Below, piece after piece: positions 1 to 13,380 of a stretch of DNA of 64,000 nucleotides. The stretch is from Hydractinia symbiolongicarpus (lineage: Eukaryota > Cnidaria > Hydrozoa > Anthoathecata > Hydractiniidae), in the NCBI RefSeq assembly GCF_029227915.1, contig NC_079877.1, positions 8,306,001-8,370,000 on the forward strand, written 5' to 3'. Both the position numbers and the translations under genes were made by a program. Numbering within the stretch: position 1 is the stretch's first letter; the number at the start of each line of letters is the position of its first letter. The notes under the pieces are model-generated. The model made no database searches and was not told where the DNA came from. It saw only the letters and a list, made by a program, of their open reading frames with translations.

Positions 1-394
1 TAGCTGTAATCGCGCGCTGAAGAAGTAGAGAAAGTTTCAAGAACTACATTTCAATGAATTTCTAGCTGTATCAATCCGTTTGAGTTACAACAGTTGCGTC
101 ACATATTCGTACCAACATGTATTTAGCAATATTTTTCCGCTATTACTAGGTTGCATTGCTTTTAACAGTGAAACGACTGACTGTGGGACTTAATTGAACT
201 AACTTTGGACTGTGACCTGATAAATGTGATAAATGAGACAATTGGAGTCCAAGAAATAACATTCTTTTTAATTTGACATGAGTGCCGCAACTCAACGATT
301 GCACTTGGCGCTGTGGTAGCGCTTCATTTGAAAATTAAGAAAAGAAAGTCATTTTTTACTGTGGGACCAATCCTAGCTGTTATCGCGCGTTGAA

Positions 395-1975
395 GAAATA
401 GAGACAGTTTCAAATACTACATTTCACTGACTCTCTACTGGTGGCAGTCCGTTTGAGTTACAACGGTTGGGTCACATATTTGTACCATTAAGTATTTAGG
501 GATATTTTATCTAATATTTCTAGGTTGCATCTCTTTTAACAGTGAAACGATTGACTGTGGGACTTAACTGAAATAACTTTGAACTGTGACCTAATAAATG
601 TGATAAATGAGACTATTGGCGTCCAAGAAATAACATTCTTCTTAATTTGACATGATTGCCGCAACTCAGCGATTACACTGGGCACTGTGGTAGCACTTCA
701 TTTAAAAATTTAGATAAAAAAGACATTATCTACTGTGGGACCAATCGTAGCCGTTATCGCGCGCTGATCAAACAGCGACAGGTGCAAAAACTAAATTTCA
801 TTGACTTTATAACCGTGTCAGTCCGTTTGAGTTACAACGGTTGGGTCACATAATCGTACTAACATGTATTTAGCGATACTTTTCTGATTATGCTAGGTTG
901 CATCGCTTTTAACAGTGAAACGATTGACTGTGGGACTTAATTGAACTAACTTTAGACTGTTACCTGATAAATGTGACAAATGACACAATTGGACCACAAG
1001 AAATATCATTCCTCTTAATTTGACGTGATTGCCCGAACTCAGCGATTGCACTGGGCGCTGTGGTAACGCTTCATTTAAAAATTTAGATAAATAAGTCATT
1101 CTTTACTCTGGGACGAATCCTAGCCGTAATCGCGCGCTGAAGAAGTAGAGAAAGTTTCAAGAAGTACATTTCAATGAATTTCTAACGGTATCAGTCCGTT
1201 TGAGTTACAACAGTTGGGTCACATATTCGTCCCCACATGTATTTAGCGATATTTTTTTGATATTACTAGGTTGCATCCCTTTTAACAGTGACACGATATA
1301 CTGTGGGACTTAATTGAACTAACTTTGGACTGTGACCTGATAAATGTCATAAATGAGACAATTGGACCACAAGAAATATCACTTGTCTTAATTTGACGTG
1401 ATTGCCGGAACTCAGCGATTGCACTGGGCGCTGTGGTTGCGCTTCATTTAAAAATTTAGATAAATAAGTCATTCTTTATTCTGGGACGAATCCTAGCTGT
1501 AATCGCGCGCTGAAGAAGTAGAGAAAGTTTCAAGAACTATATTTCAATGAATTTCTAGCTGTATCAATCCGTTTGAGTTACAACAGTTGCGTCACATATT
1601 CGTACCAACATGTATTTAGCAATATTTTTCCGCTATTACTAGGTTGCATTGCTTTTAACAGTGAAACGACTGACTGTGGGACTTAACTAAACTGATTTTG
1701 GACAATGACCTTATAAATGTGATAAGTGAGGCAATTGGACTCCAAGAAATAACATTCTTCTTAAATTGACATGGTTGCCGAAACTCAGCGATTACACTTG
1801 GCGCTATGGTAGCGCGCTTCATTTAAAAAAGAAGAAAAGAAAGTCATTTTTTACTGTAGGACCAATCCTAGCCGTTAGCGCGCGCTGAAGTAATAGTGAC
1901 AGTTTCAAAAACTACATTTCATTGACATTCTAACGGTATCAATCCGCTTCAGTTACAACGATTGCGTCACATATT
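395..1975 (+). repeat. HOR segment, older relative of the 3716-bp block
   Basis: This stretch matches about 4878-6440 at an offset of 4483 bp, falling to 4466 bp after about 1290. The change is caused by a 17-bp deletion in the later copies. The segment here keeps the undeleted form, GACACGATATACTGTGGGAC near 1290, so it represents the state before the deletion. The sub-type order (ACTCTCTACTGGTGGCAG, then CTGATCAAACAGCGAC, then AGAAGTAGAGAAAGTTTC) is the same in both. Confidence 0.75.
735..1108 (+). repeat. Representative satellite monomer
   Basis: One full monomer, counted from the CTGTGGGACC landmark at about 735 to the next at about 1109. In order it holds: a CG-rich patch (TATCGCGCGCTGA), the very conserved block GTTTGAGTTACAACGGTTG, an ATGTATTTAGCGAT segment, GGTTGCATCGCTTTTAACAG, a second CTGTGGGACTT motif at about 926, a TGTGACAAATGACACAATTGG segment in its several variants, and TTAATTTGACGTGATTGCC ahead of the AT-rich end. 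The two CTGTGGGAC motifs sit about 183-191 bp apart, close to half the monomer. The length suits two nucleosomes, which is inference. Confidence 0.85.
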
Positions 1976-4279
1976 CCTCCCCACATGTATTTGGGGATGT
2001 CTTTCTGATTTGACTAGATTGTATCGCTTTCAACAGTGAAACGATTGACTGTGGCACTTAATTGAACTAACTTTGGACTGTGACCTGATAAATGTGATAA
2101 ATGAGACAATTGGAGTCCAAGAAATAACATTCTTCTTAATTTGACATGATTGCCAGAACCTAGCGATTACACTGGGTACTGTGGTAACGCTTCAATTGAA
2201 AATTTAGATACAAAAGTAATTCTTTATTGTGGGACCAATCCTAGCCGTTATCGCGCGCTGATGAAACAGCGACAGGTGCAAAATATAAATTTCATTGACT
2301 TTCTAACGATGTCAGTCCGTTTGAGTTAGAACGGTTGGGTCACATAATCGTACTAACATGTATTTAGCGATATTTCTTTGATATTACTAGGTTGCATCCC
2401 TTTTAACTGTGACACGATATACTGTGGGACCTAATTGAACTAACTTTGGACTGTGACCTGATAAATGTGACAATTGACACAATTGGACCTCAAGAAATAA
2501 CATTCTTCTTAATTTGACGTGATTGCCGGAACTCAGCGATTGCACTGGGCGCTGTGGTATCGCTTCATTTAAAAATTAAGAAAATAATGTCATTTTTAAC
2601 TGTGGGACCAATCCTAGCCGTTAGCGCGCGCTGAAGAGATAGAGACAGTTTCAAATACTAAATTTCACTGACTCTCTACTGGTGGCAGTCCGTTTGAGTT
2701 ACAACGGTTGGGTCACATATTTGTACCAACATGTATTTAGGAATATTTTATCTAATATTACTAGGTTACATCCCTTTTAACAGTGAAACGATTGACTGTG
2801 GGACTTGATTGAAATAACTTTGGACTGTGACCTAATAAATGGGATAAATGAGACAATTGGCGTCCAAGAAATAACATTCTTCTTAATTTGACATGATTGC
2901 CGCAACTCAGCGATTACACTGGGCGCTATGGTAGCGCGCTTCATTTAAAAAAGAAGAAAAGAAAGTCATTTTTTACTGTAGGACCAATCCTAGCCGTTAG
3001 CGCGCGCTGAAGTAATAGCGACAATTTCAAAAACTGCATTTCATTGACATTCTAACGGTATCAATCCGCTTCAGTTACAACGATTGCGTCACATATTTGT
3101 ACCAACTTGTATTTAGCCATAGTTTTCTGATGTTACTAGGTTGCATCGCTTTTAACAGTGAAACAATTGACTGTGGGACTTAATTGAACTAAATTTAGAC
3201 TGTCACCTTATAAATGTGATAAGTGAGCCAACTGGACTCCAAGAAATAACATTCGTCTTAATTTGACATGATTACCGGAACTCAGCGATTAGACTGGTTG
3301 CTTTGGCAGCGCTTCATTTAAAAATTTAAATAAATAAGTCATTCTTTACTGTGGGACCAATCCTAGACGTTATCGCGCGCTGATGAAACAGCGAAAGGTG
3401 CAAAATCTAAATTTCACTGACTCTCTACTGGTGGCAGTCCGTTTGAGTTACAACGGTTGGGTCACATATTTGTACCAACATGTATTTAGGAATATTTTAT
3501 CTAATATTACTAGGTTGCATCCCTTTTAACAGTGAAACGATTGACTGTGGGACTTAATTGAAATAATTTTGGACTGTGACCTAATAAATGTGATAAATGA
3601 GACAATTGGCGTCCAAGAAATAACATTCTTCTTAATTTGACATGATTGCCGCAACTCAGCGATTACACTGGGCACTGTGGTAGCACTTCATTTAAAAATT
3701 TAGATAAAAAAGACATTATTTACTGTGGGACCAATCCTAGCCGTTATCGCGCGCTGATCAAACAGCGACAGGTGCAAAAACTAAATTTCATTGACTTTAT
3801 AACCGTGTCAGTCCGTTTGAGTTACAACGGTTGGGTCACATAATCGTACTAACATGTATTTAGCGATACTTTTCTGATTATGCTAGGTTGCATCGCTTTT
3901 AACAGTGAAGCGATTGACTGTGGGACTTAATTGAACTAACTTTAGACTGTGACATGATAAATGTGACAAATGACACAATTGGACCACAAGAAATATCATT
4001 CCTCTTAATTTGACGTGATTGCCGGAACTCAGCGATTGCACTGGGCGCTGTGGTAGCGCTTCATTTAAAAATTTAGATAAATAAGTCATTCTTTACTCTG
4101 GGACGAATCCTAGCCGTAATCGCGCGCTGAAGAAGTAAAGAAAGTTTCAAGAACTACATTTCAATGAATTTCTAACGTTATCAGTCCGTTTGAGTTACAA
4201 CGGTTGCGTCACATATTCGTCCCCACATGTATTTGGGGATGTCTTTTTGATTTGACTAGGTTGTATCGCTTTCAACAGT

Positions 4280-7200
4280 GAAACGATTGACTGTGGCACT
4301 TAATTGAACTAACTTTGGACTGTGACCTGATAAATGTGATAAATGAGACAATTGGAGTCCAAGAAATAACATTCTTCTTAATTTGACATGAGTGCCGCAA
4401 CTCAACGATTGCACTTGGCGCTGTGGTAGTGCTTTATTTGAAAATTAAGAAAAGAAAGTCATTTTTTACTGTGGGACCAATCCTAGCTGTTATCGCGCGT
4501 TGAAGAAATAGAGACAGTTTCAAAAACTACATTTCATTGACTTTCTAGCGGTATCAATCCACTGGAGTTACAACGGTTGGCTCACATAATCGTACCAACA
4601 TGTATTTAGCGATATTTTTCCGCTATTACTAGGTTGCATCGCTTTTAACAGTGAAACGATTGACTGTGGGACTTAATTGAACTAACTTTAGACTGTGACC
4701 TGATAAATGTGACAAATGACACAATTGGACCGCAAGAAATAACATTCTTCTTAATTTGACGTGATTGCCGGAACTCAGCGATTGCACTGGGCGCTGTGGT
4801 ATCGCTTCATTTCAAAATTAAGAAAAGAATGTCATTTTTTACTGTGGGACCAATCCTAGCCGTTAGCGCGCGCTGAAGAGATAGAGACAGTTTCAAATAC
4901 TACATTTCACTGACTCTCTACTGGTGGCAGTCCGTTTGAGTTACAACGGTTGGGTCACATATTTGTACCAACATGTATTTAGGAATATTTTGTCTAATAT
5001 TACTAGGTTGCATCCCTTTTAACAGTGAAACGATTGACTGTGGGACTTAATTGAAATAACTTTGGACTGTGACCTAATAAATGTGATAAATGAGACAATT
5101 GGCGTCCAAGAAATAACATTCTTCTTAATTTGACATGATTGCCGCAACTCAGCGATTACACTGGGCACTGTGGTAGCACTTCATTTAAAAATTTAGATAA
5201 AAAAGACATTATTTACTGTGGGACCAATCCTAGCCGTTATCGCGCGCTGATCAAAGAGCGACAGGTGCAAAAACTAAATTTCATTGTTTTTTTAACCGTG
5301 TCAGTCCGTTTGAGTTACAACGGTTGGGTCACATAATCGTACTAACATGTATTTAGCGATACTTTTCTGATTATGCTAGGTTGCATCGCTTTTAACAGTG
5401 AAACGATTGACTGTGGGACTTAATTGAACTAACTTTAGACTGTGACCTGATAAATGTGACAAATGACACAATTGGACCACAAGAAATATCATTCCTCTTA
5501 ATTTGACGTGATTGCCCGAACTCAGCGATTGCACTGGGCGCTGTGGTAACGCTTCATTTAAAAATTTAGATAAATAAGTCATTCTTTACTCTGGGACGAA
5601 TCCTAGCCGTAATCGCGCGCTGAAGAAGTAGAGAAAGTTTCAAGAACTACATTTCAATCAATTTCTAACGGTATCAGTCCGTTTGAGTTACAACAGTTGG
5701 GTCACATATTCGTCCCCACATGTGTTTAGCGATATTTTTTTGATATTACTAGGTTGCATCCCTTTTAACAGTGACAAGATTGAACTAACTTTGGACTGTG
5801 ACCTGATAAATGTGATAAATGAGACAATTGGACCACAAGAAATATCATTTGTCTTAATTTGACGTGATTGCCGGAACTCAGCGATTGCACTGGGCGCTGT
5901 AGTTGCGCTTCATTTAAAAATTTAGATAAATAAGTCATTCTTTATTCTGGGACGAATCCTAGCTGTAATCGCGCGCTGAAGAAGTAGAGAAAGTTTCAAG
6001 AACTACATTTCAATGAATTTCTAGCTGTATCAATCCGTTTGAGTTACAACAGTTGCGTCACATATTCGTACCAACATGTATTTAGCAATATTTTTCCGCT
6101 ATTACTAGGTTGCATTGCTTTTAACAGTGAAACGACTGACTGTGGGACTTAACTAAACTGATTTTGGACTATGACCTTATAAATGTGATAAGTAAGGCAA
6201 TTGGACTCCAAGAAATAACATTCTTCTTAAATTGACATGGTTGCCGAAACTCAGCGATTACACTGGGCGCTATGGTAGCGCGCTTCATTTAACAAAGAAG
6301 AAAAGAAAGTCATTTTTTACTGTAGGACCAATCCTAGCCGGTAGCGCGCGCTGAAGTAATAGCGACAGTTTCAAAAACTACATTTCATTGACATTCTAAC
6401 GGTATCAATCCGCTTCAGTTACAACGATTGCGTCACATATTTGTACCAACTTGTATTTAGCAATAGTTTTCTGATGTTACTAGGTTGCATCGCTTTTAAC
6501 AGTGAAACAATTGACTGTGGGACTTAATTGAACTAAATTTAGACTGTCACCTTATAAATGTGATAAGTGAGCCAACTGGACTCCAAGAAATAACATTCGT
6601 CTTAATTTGACATGATTACCGGAACTCAGCGATTAGACTGGTTGCTTTGGCAGCGCTTCATTTAAAAATTTAAATAAATAAGTCATTCTTTACTGTGGGA
6701 CCAATCCTAGACGTTATCGCGCGCTGATGAAACAGCGAAAGGTGCAAAATCTAAATTTCATTGAATTTCTAACGGTGTCAGTCCGTTTGAGTTACAACGG
6801 TTGGGTCACATAATCGTACTAACATGTATTTAGCGATTTTTTTTTGATATTACTAGGTTGCATCCCTTTTAACAGTGAAACGATTTACTGTGGGACTTAA
6901 TTGAACTAAATTTGGACTGTGAACTGATAAATGTGATAAATGACACAATTGGACCACAAGAAATATCATTCCTCTTAATTTGACGTGATTGCCGGGACTC
7001 AGCGATTGCACTGGGCGCTGTGGTAGCGCTTCATTTAAAAATTTAGATAAATAAGTCATTCTTTACTCTGGGACGAATCCTAGCCGTAATCGCGCGCTGA
7101 AGAAGTAAAGAAAGTTTCAAGAACTACATTTCAATGAATTTCTAACGTTATCAGTCCGTTTGAGTTACAACGGTTGCGTCACATATTCGCCCCCACATAT

Positions 7201-7995
7201 ATTTGGGGATGTCTTTCTGATTTGACTAGGTTGTATCGCTTTCAACAGTGAAACGATTGACTGTGGCACTTAATTGAACTAACTTTGGACTGTGACCTGA
7301 TAAATGTGATAAATGAGACAATTGGGGTCCAAGAAATAACATTCTTCTTAATTTGACATGAGTGCCGCAACTCAACGATTGCACTTGGCGCAGTGGTAGC
7401 GCTTCATTTGAAAATTAAGAAAGGAAAGTCATTTTTTACTGTGGGACCAATCCTAGCTGTTATCGCGCGTTGAAGAAATAGAGACAGTTTCAAAAACTAC
7501 ATTTCATTGACATTCTAACGGTATCAATCCGCTTCAGTTACAACGATTGCGTCACATATTTGTACCAACTTGTATTCAGCCATAGTTTTCTGATGTTACT
7601 AGGTTGCATCGCTTTTAACAGTGAAACAATTGACTGTGGGACTTAATTGAACTAAATTTAGACTGTCACCTTATAAATGTGATAAGTGAGCCAACTGGAC
7701 TCCAAGAAATAACATTCGTCTTAATTTGACATGATTACCGGAACTCAGCGATTAGACTGGTTGCTTTGGCAGCGCTTCATTTAAAAATTTAAATAAATAA
7801 GTCATTCTTTACTGTGGGACCAATCCTAGACGTTATCGCGCGCTGATGAAACAGCGAAAGGTGCAAAATCTAAATTTCATTGAATTTCTAACGGTGTCAG
7901 TCCGTTTGAGTTACAACGGTTGGGTCACATAATCGTACTAACATGTATTTAGCGATTTTTTTTTGATATTACTAGGTTGCATCCCTTTTAACAGT
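4280..7995 (+). repeat. HOR block of about 3716 bp (10 monomers), copy 1
   Basis: The block lines up with 7996 onward at a constant offset of about 3716 bp. Shared markers include the sub-type GCGCGTTGAAGAAATAGAG with CTAGCGGTATCAATCCACTG, then the ACTCTCTACTGGTGGCAG type. They also share a private 17-bp deletion that removes the usual CTGTGGGACTTA from one monomer (GACAAGATTGAACT at about 5777). Ten monomers at about 372 bp account for the length. Confidence 0.8.
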
Positions 7996-10385
7996 GAAAC
8001 GATTGACTGTGGCACTTAATTGAACTAACTTTGGACTGTGACCTGATAAATGTGATAAATGAGACAATTGGGGTCCAAGAAATAACATTCTTCTTAATTT
8101 GACATGAGTGCCGCAACTCAACGATTGCACTTGGAGCAGTGGTAGCGCTTCATTTGAAAATTAAGAAAAGAAAGTCATTTTTTACTGTGGGACCAATCCT
8201 AGCTGTTATCGCGCGTTGAAGAAATAGAGACAGTTTCAAAAACTACATTTCATTGACTTTCTAGCGGTATCAATCCACTGGATTTACAACGGTTGGCTCA
8301 CATAATCGTCCCAACATGTATTTAGCGATATTTTTCCGCTATTACTAGGTTGCATCGCTTTTAACAGTGAAACGATTGACTGTGGGACTTAATTGAACTA
8401 ACTTTAGACTGTGACCTGATAAATGTGACAAATGACACAATTGGACCGCAAGAAATAACATTCTTCTTAATTTGACGTGATTGCCGGAACTCAGCGATTG
8501 CACTGGGCGCTGTGGTATCGCTTCATTTAAAAATTAAGAAAAGAATGTCATTTTTTACTGTGGGACCAATCCTAGCCGTTAGCGCGCGCTGAAGAGATAG
8601 AGACAGTTTCAAATACTACATTTCACTGACTCTCTACTGGTGGCAGTCCGTTTGAGTTACAACGGTTGGGTCACATATTTGTACCAACATGTATTTAGGA
8701 ATATTTTATCTAATATTACTAGGTTGCATCCCTTTTAACAGTGAAACGATTGACTGTGGGACTTAATTGAAATAACTTTGGACTGTGACCTAATAAATGT
8801 GATAAATGAGACAATTGGCGTCCAAGAAATAACATTCTTCTTAATTTGACATGATTGCCGCAACTCAGCGATTACACTGGGCACTGTGGTAGCACTTCAT
8901 TTAAAAATGTAGATAAAAAAGACATTATTTACTGTGGGACCAATCCTAGCCGTTATCGCGCGCTGATCAAACAGCGACAGGTGCAAAAACTAAATTTCAT
9001 TGACTTTATAACCGTGTCAGTCCGTTTGAGTTACAACGGTTGGGTCACATAATCGTACTAACATGTATTTAGCGATACTTTTCTGATTATGCTAGGTTGC
9101 ATCGCTTTTAACAGTGAAACGATTGACTGTGGGACTTAATTGAACTAACTTTAGACTGTGACCAGATAAATGTGACAAATGACACAATTGGACCACAAGA
9201 AATATCATTCCTCTTAATTTGACGTGATTGCCCGAACTCAGCGATTGCACTGGGCGCTGTGGTAACGCTTCATTTAAAAATTTAGATAAATAAGTCATTC
9301 TTTACTCTGGGACGAATCCTAGCCGTAATCGCGCGCTGAAGAAGTAGAGAAAGTTTCAAGAACTACATTTCAATGAATTTCTAACGGTATCAGTCCGTTT
9401 GACTTACAACAGTTGGGTCACATATTCGTCCCCACATGTATTTAGCGATATTTTTTTGATATTACTAGGTTGCATCCCTTTTAACAGTGACACGATTAAA
9501 CTAACTTTGGACTGTGACCTGATAAATGTGATAAATGAGACAATTGGACCACAAGAAATATCATTTGTCTTAATTTGACGTGATTGCCGGAACTCAGCGA
9601 TTGCACTGGGCGCTGTAGTTGCGCTTCATTTAAAAATTTAGATAAATAAGTCATTCTTTATTCTGGGACGAATCCTAGCTGTAATCGCGCGCTGAAGAAG
9701 TAGAGAAAGTTTCAAGAACTACATTTCAATGAATTTCTAGCTGTATCAATCCGTTTGAGTTACAACAGTTACGTCACATATTCGTACCAATATGTATTTA
9801 GCAATATTTTTTCGCTATTACTAGGTTGCATTGCTTTTAGCAGTGAAACGACTGACTGTGGGACTTAACTAAACTGATTTTGGACTATGACCTTATAAAT
9901 GTGATAAGTGAGGCAATTGGACTCCAAGAAATAACATTCTTCTTAAATTGACATGGTTGCCGAAACTCAGCGATTACAATGGGCGCTATGGTAGCGCGCT
10001 TCATTTAACAAAGAAGAAAAGAAAGTCATTTTTTACTGTAGGACCAAGCCTAGCCGGTAGCGCGCGCTGAAGTAATAGCGACAGTTTCAAAAACTACATT
10101 TCATTGACATTCTAACGGTATCAATCCGCTTCAGTTACAACGATTGCGTCACATATTTGTACCAACTTGTATTTAGCCATAGTTTTCTGATGTTACTAGG
10201 TTGCATCGCTTTTAACAGTGAAACAATTGACTGTGGGACTTAATTGAACTAAATTTAGACTGTCACCTGATAAATGTGATAAGTGAGCCAACTGGACTCC
10301 AAGAAATAACATTCGTCTTAATTTGACATGATTACCGGAACTCAGCGATTAGACTGGTTGCTTTGGCAGCGCTTCATTTAAAAAT
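7996..10385 (+). repeat. HOR block of about 3716 bp, copy 2 (partial)
   Basis: The first 2.39 kb of the block is repeated here at an offset of about 3716 bp, including the private 17-bp deletion (GACACGATTAAACT at about 9493). Small differences exist, for example GGATTTACAACGG instead of GGAGTTACAACGG near 8281. Near 10380 the match is lost because the sequence switches inside TTCATTTAAAAATTTA to a monomer of another type, and the trimer block follows. Confidence 0.75.
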
Positions 10386-11504
10386 TTAGATAAATAAGTC
10401 ATTCTTTACTCTGGGACGAATCCTAGCCGTAATCGCGCGCTGAAGAAGTAAAGAAAGTTTCAAGAACTACATTTCAATGAATTTCTAACGTTATCAGTCC
10501 GTTTGAGTTACAACGGTTGCGTCACATATTCGTCCCCACATGTATTTGGGGATGTCTTTCTGATTTGACTAGGTTGTATCGCTTTCAACAGTGAAACGAT
10601 TGACTGTGGCACTTAATTGAACTAACTTTGGACTGTGACCTGATAAATGTGATAAATGAGACAATTGGGATCCAAGAAATAACATTCTTCTTAATTTGAC
10701 ATGAGTGCCGCAACTCAACGATTGCACTTGGCGCTGTGGTAGTGCTTCATTTGAAAATTAAGAAAAGAAAGTCATTTTTTACTGTGGGACCAATCCTAGC
10801 TGTTATCGCGCGTTGAAGAAATAGAGACAGTTTCAAAAACTACATTTCATTGACATTCTAACGGTATCAATCCGCTTCAGTTACAACGATTGCGTCACAT
10901 ATTTGTACCAACTTGTATTTAGCCATAGTTTTCTGATGTTACTAGGTTGCATCGCTTTTAACAGTGAAACAATTGACTGTGGGACTTAATTGAACTAAAT
11001 TTAGACTGTCACCTTATAAATGTGATAAGTGAGCCAACTGGACTCCAAGAAATAACATTCGTCTTAATTTGACATGATTACCGGAACTCAGCGATTAGAC
11101 TGGTTGCTTTGGCAGCGCTTCATTTAAAAATTTAAATAAATAAGTCATTCTTTACTGTGGGACCAATCCTAGACGTTATTGCGCGCTGATGAAACAGCGA
11201 AAGGTGCAAAATCTAAATTTCATTGAATTTCTAACGGTGTCAGTCCGTTTGAGTTACAACGGTTGGGTCACATAATCGTACTAACATGTATTTAGCGATT
11301 TTTTTTTGATATTACTAGGTTGCATCCCTTTTAACAGTGAAACGATTTACTGTGGGACTTAATTGAACTAAATTTGGACTGTGAACTGATAAATGTGATA
11401 AATGACACAATTGGACCACAAGAAATATCATTCCTTTTAATTTGACGTGATTGCCGGAACTCAGCGATTGCACTGGGCGCTGTGGTAGCGCTTCATTTAA
11501 AAAA
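10386..11504 (+). repeat. 1119-bp trimeric HOR, copy 1
   Basis: Three monomers: the AGAAGTAAAGAAAGTTTC / TATTTGGGGATGTC type, the GCGCGTTGAAG / CAACTTGTATTTAGCCATAG type, and the GATGAAACAGCGAAAGGTGC type. The unit recurs at an offset of exactly 1119 bp by landmark counting, with very few differences visible by eye. Confidence 0.88.
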
Positions 11505-12623
11505 TTAGATAAATAAGTCATTCTTTACTCTGGGACGAATCCTAGCCGTAATCGCGCGCTGAAGAAGTAAAGAAAGTTTCAAGAACTACATTTCAATGAA
11601 TTTCTAACGTTATCAGTCCGTTTGAGTTACAACGGTTGCGTCACATATTCGTCCCCACATGTATTTGGGGATGTCTTTCTGATTTGACTAGGTTGTATCG
11701 CTTTCAACAGTGAAACGATTGACTGTGGCACTTAATTGAACTAACTTTGGACTGTGACCTGATAAATGTGATAAATGAGACAATTGGGATCCAAGAAATA
11801 ACATTCTTCTTAATTTGACATGAGTGCCGCAACTCAACGATTGCACTTGGCGCTGTGGTAGTGCTTCATTTGAAAATTAAGAAAAGAAAGTCATTTTTTA
11901 CTGTGGGACCAATCCTAGCTGTTATCGCGCGTTGAAGAAATAGAGACAGTTTCAAAAACTACATTTCATTGACATTCTAACGGTATCAATCCGCTTCAGT
12001 TACAACGATTGCGTCACATATTTGTACCAACTTGTATTTAGCCATAGTTTTCTGATGTTACTAGGTTGCATCGCTTTTAACAGTGAAACAATTGACTGTG
12101 GGACTTAATTGAACTAAATTTAGACTGTCACCTTATAAATGTGATAAGTGAGCCAACTGGACTCCAAGAAATAACATTCGTCTTAATTTGACATGATTAC
12201 CGGAACTCAGCGATTAGACTGGTTGCTTTGGCAGCGCTTCATTTAAAAATTTAAATAAATAAGTCATTCTTTACTGTGGGACCAATCCTAGACGTTATTG
12301 CGCGCTGATGAAACAGCGAAAGGTGCAAAATCTAAATTTCATTGAATTTCTAACGGTGTCAGTCCGTTTGAGTTACAACGGTTGGGTCACATAATCGTAC
12401 TAACATGTATTTAGCGATTTTTTTTTGATATTACTAGGTTGCATCCCTTTTAACAGTGAAACGATTTACTGTGGGACTTAATTGAACTAAATTTGGACTG
12501 TGAACTGATAAATGTGATAAATGACACAATTGGACCACAAGAAATATCATTCCTTTTAATTTGACGTGATTGCCGGAACTCAGCGATTGCACTGGGCGCT
12601 GTGGTAGCGCTTCATTTAAAAAA
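11505..12623 (+). repeat. 1119-bp trimeric HOR, copy 2
   Basis: Near-identical to the preceding unit. It keeps the same private variants, such as CATTTAAAAAATTAG at its start and GACGTTATTGCGCGC in the third monomer. Confidence 0.88.
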
Positions 12624-13380
12624 TTAGATAAATAAGTCATTCTTTACTCTGGGACGAATCCTAGCCGTAATCGCGCGCTGAAGAAGTAAAGAAAGTTTCA
12701 AGAACTACATTTCAATGAATTTCTAACGTTATCAGTCCGTTTGAGTTACAACGGTTGCGTCACATATTCGTCCCCACATGTATTTGGGGATGTCTTTCTG
12801 ATTTGACTAGGTTGTATCGCTTTCAACAGTGAAACAATTGACTGTGGGACTTAATTGAACTAAATTTAGACTGTCACCTTATAAATGTGATAAGTGAGCC
12901 AACTGGACTCCAAGAAATAACATTCGTCTTAATTTGACATGATTACCGGAACTCAGCGATTAGACTGGTTGCTTTGGCAGCGCTTCATTTAAAAATTTAA
13001 ATAAATAAGTCATTCTTTACTGTGGGACCAATCCTAGACGTTATTGCGCGCTGATGAAACAGCGAAAGGTGCAAAATCTAAATTTCATTGAATTTCTAAC
13101 GGTGTCAGTCCGTTTGAGTTACAACGGTTGGGTCACATAATCGTACTAACATGTATTTAGCGATTTTTTTTTGATATTACTAGGTTGCATCCCTTTTAAC
13201 AGTGAAACGATTTACTGTGGGACTTAATTGAACTAAATTTGGACTGTGAACTGATAAATGTGATAAATGACACAATTGGACCACAAGAAATATCATTCCT
13301 TTTAATTTGACGTGATTGCCGGAACTCAGCGATTGCACTGGGCGCTGTGGTAGCGCTTCATTTAAAAAATTAGATAAATA
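12624..13380 (+). repeat. Trimer reduced to a dimer (746 bp) by a chimeric monomer
   Basis: The next unit in the series is 746 bp instead of 1119 bp. It starts like monomer 1 of the trimer and at about 12821-12835 (TTCAACAGTGAAACAATTGA) jumps to the matching point of monomer 2. One full monomer length is removed without changing register. This is the expected product of in-register unequal exchange within CAGTGAAAC. Confidence 0.85.

Noticed and set aside
425-460. CENP-B box in the conserved monomer block
   Set aside because: The conserved block lacks the spaced TTCG...A..CGGG pattern of the box.
656-853. Recurring 65-codon forward open frames (also at 3646, 5139, 8855, 14436, 15183)
   Set aside because: They start at TTG, have no similarity I recognise, lie wholly inside satellite monomers and recur only because the monomers do. 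Most other copies of the same region carry stops.
893-1099. Recurring 68-codon reverse open frames (for example 893, 3883, 5376, 9092, 11315, 20633)
   Set aside because: Satellite by-products overlapping other frames of the same repeat. Substitutions between copies look neutral, without sign of coding constraint.
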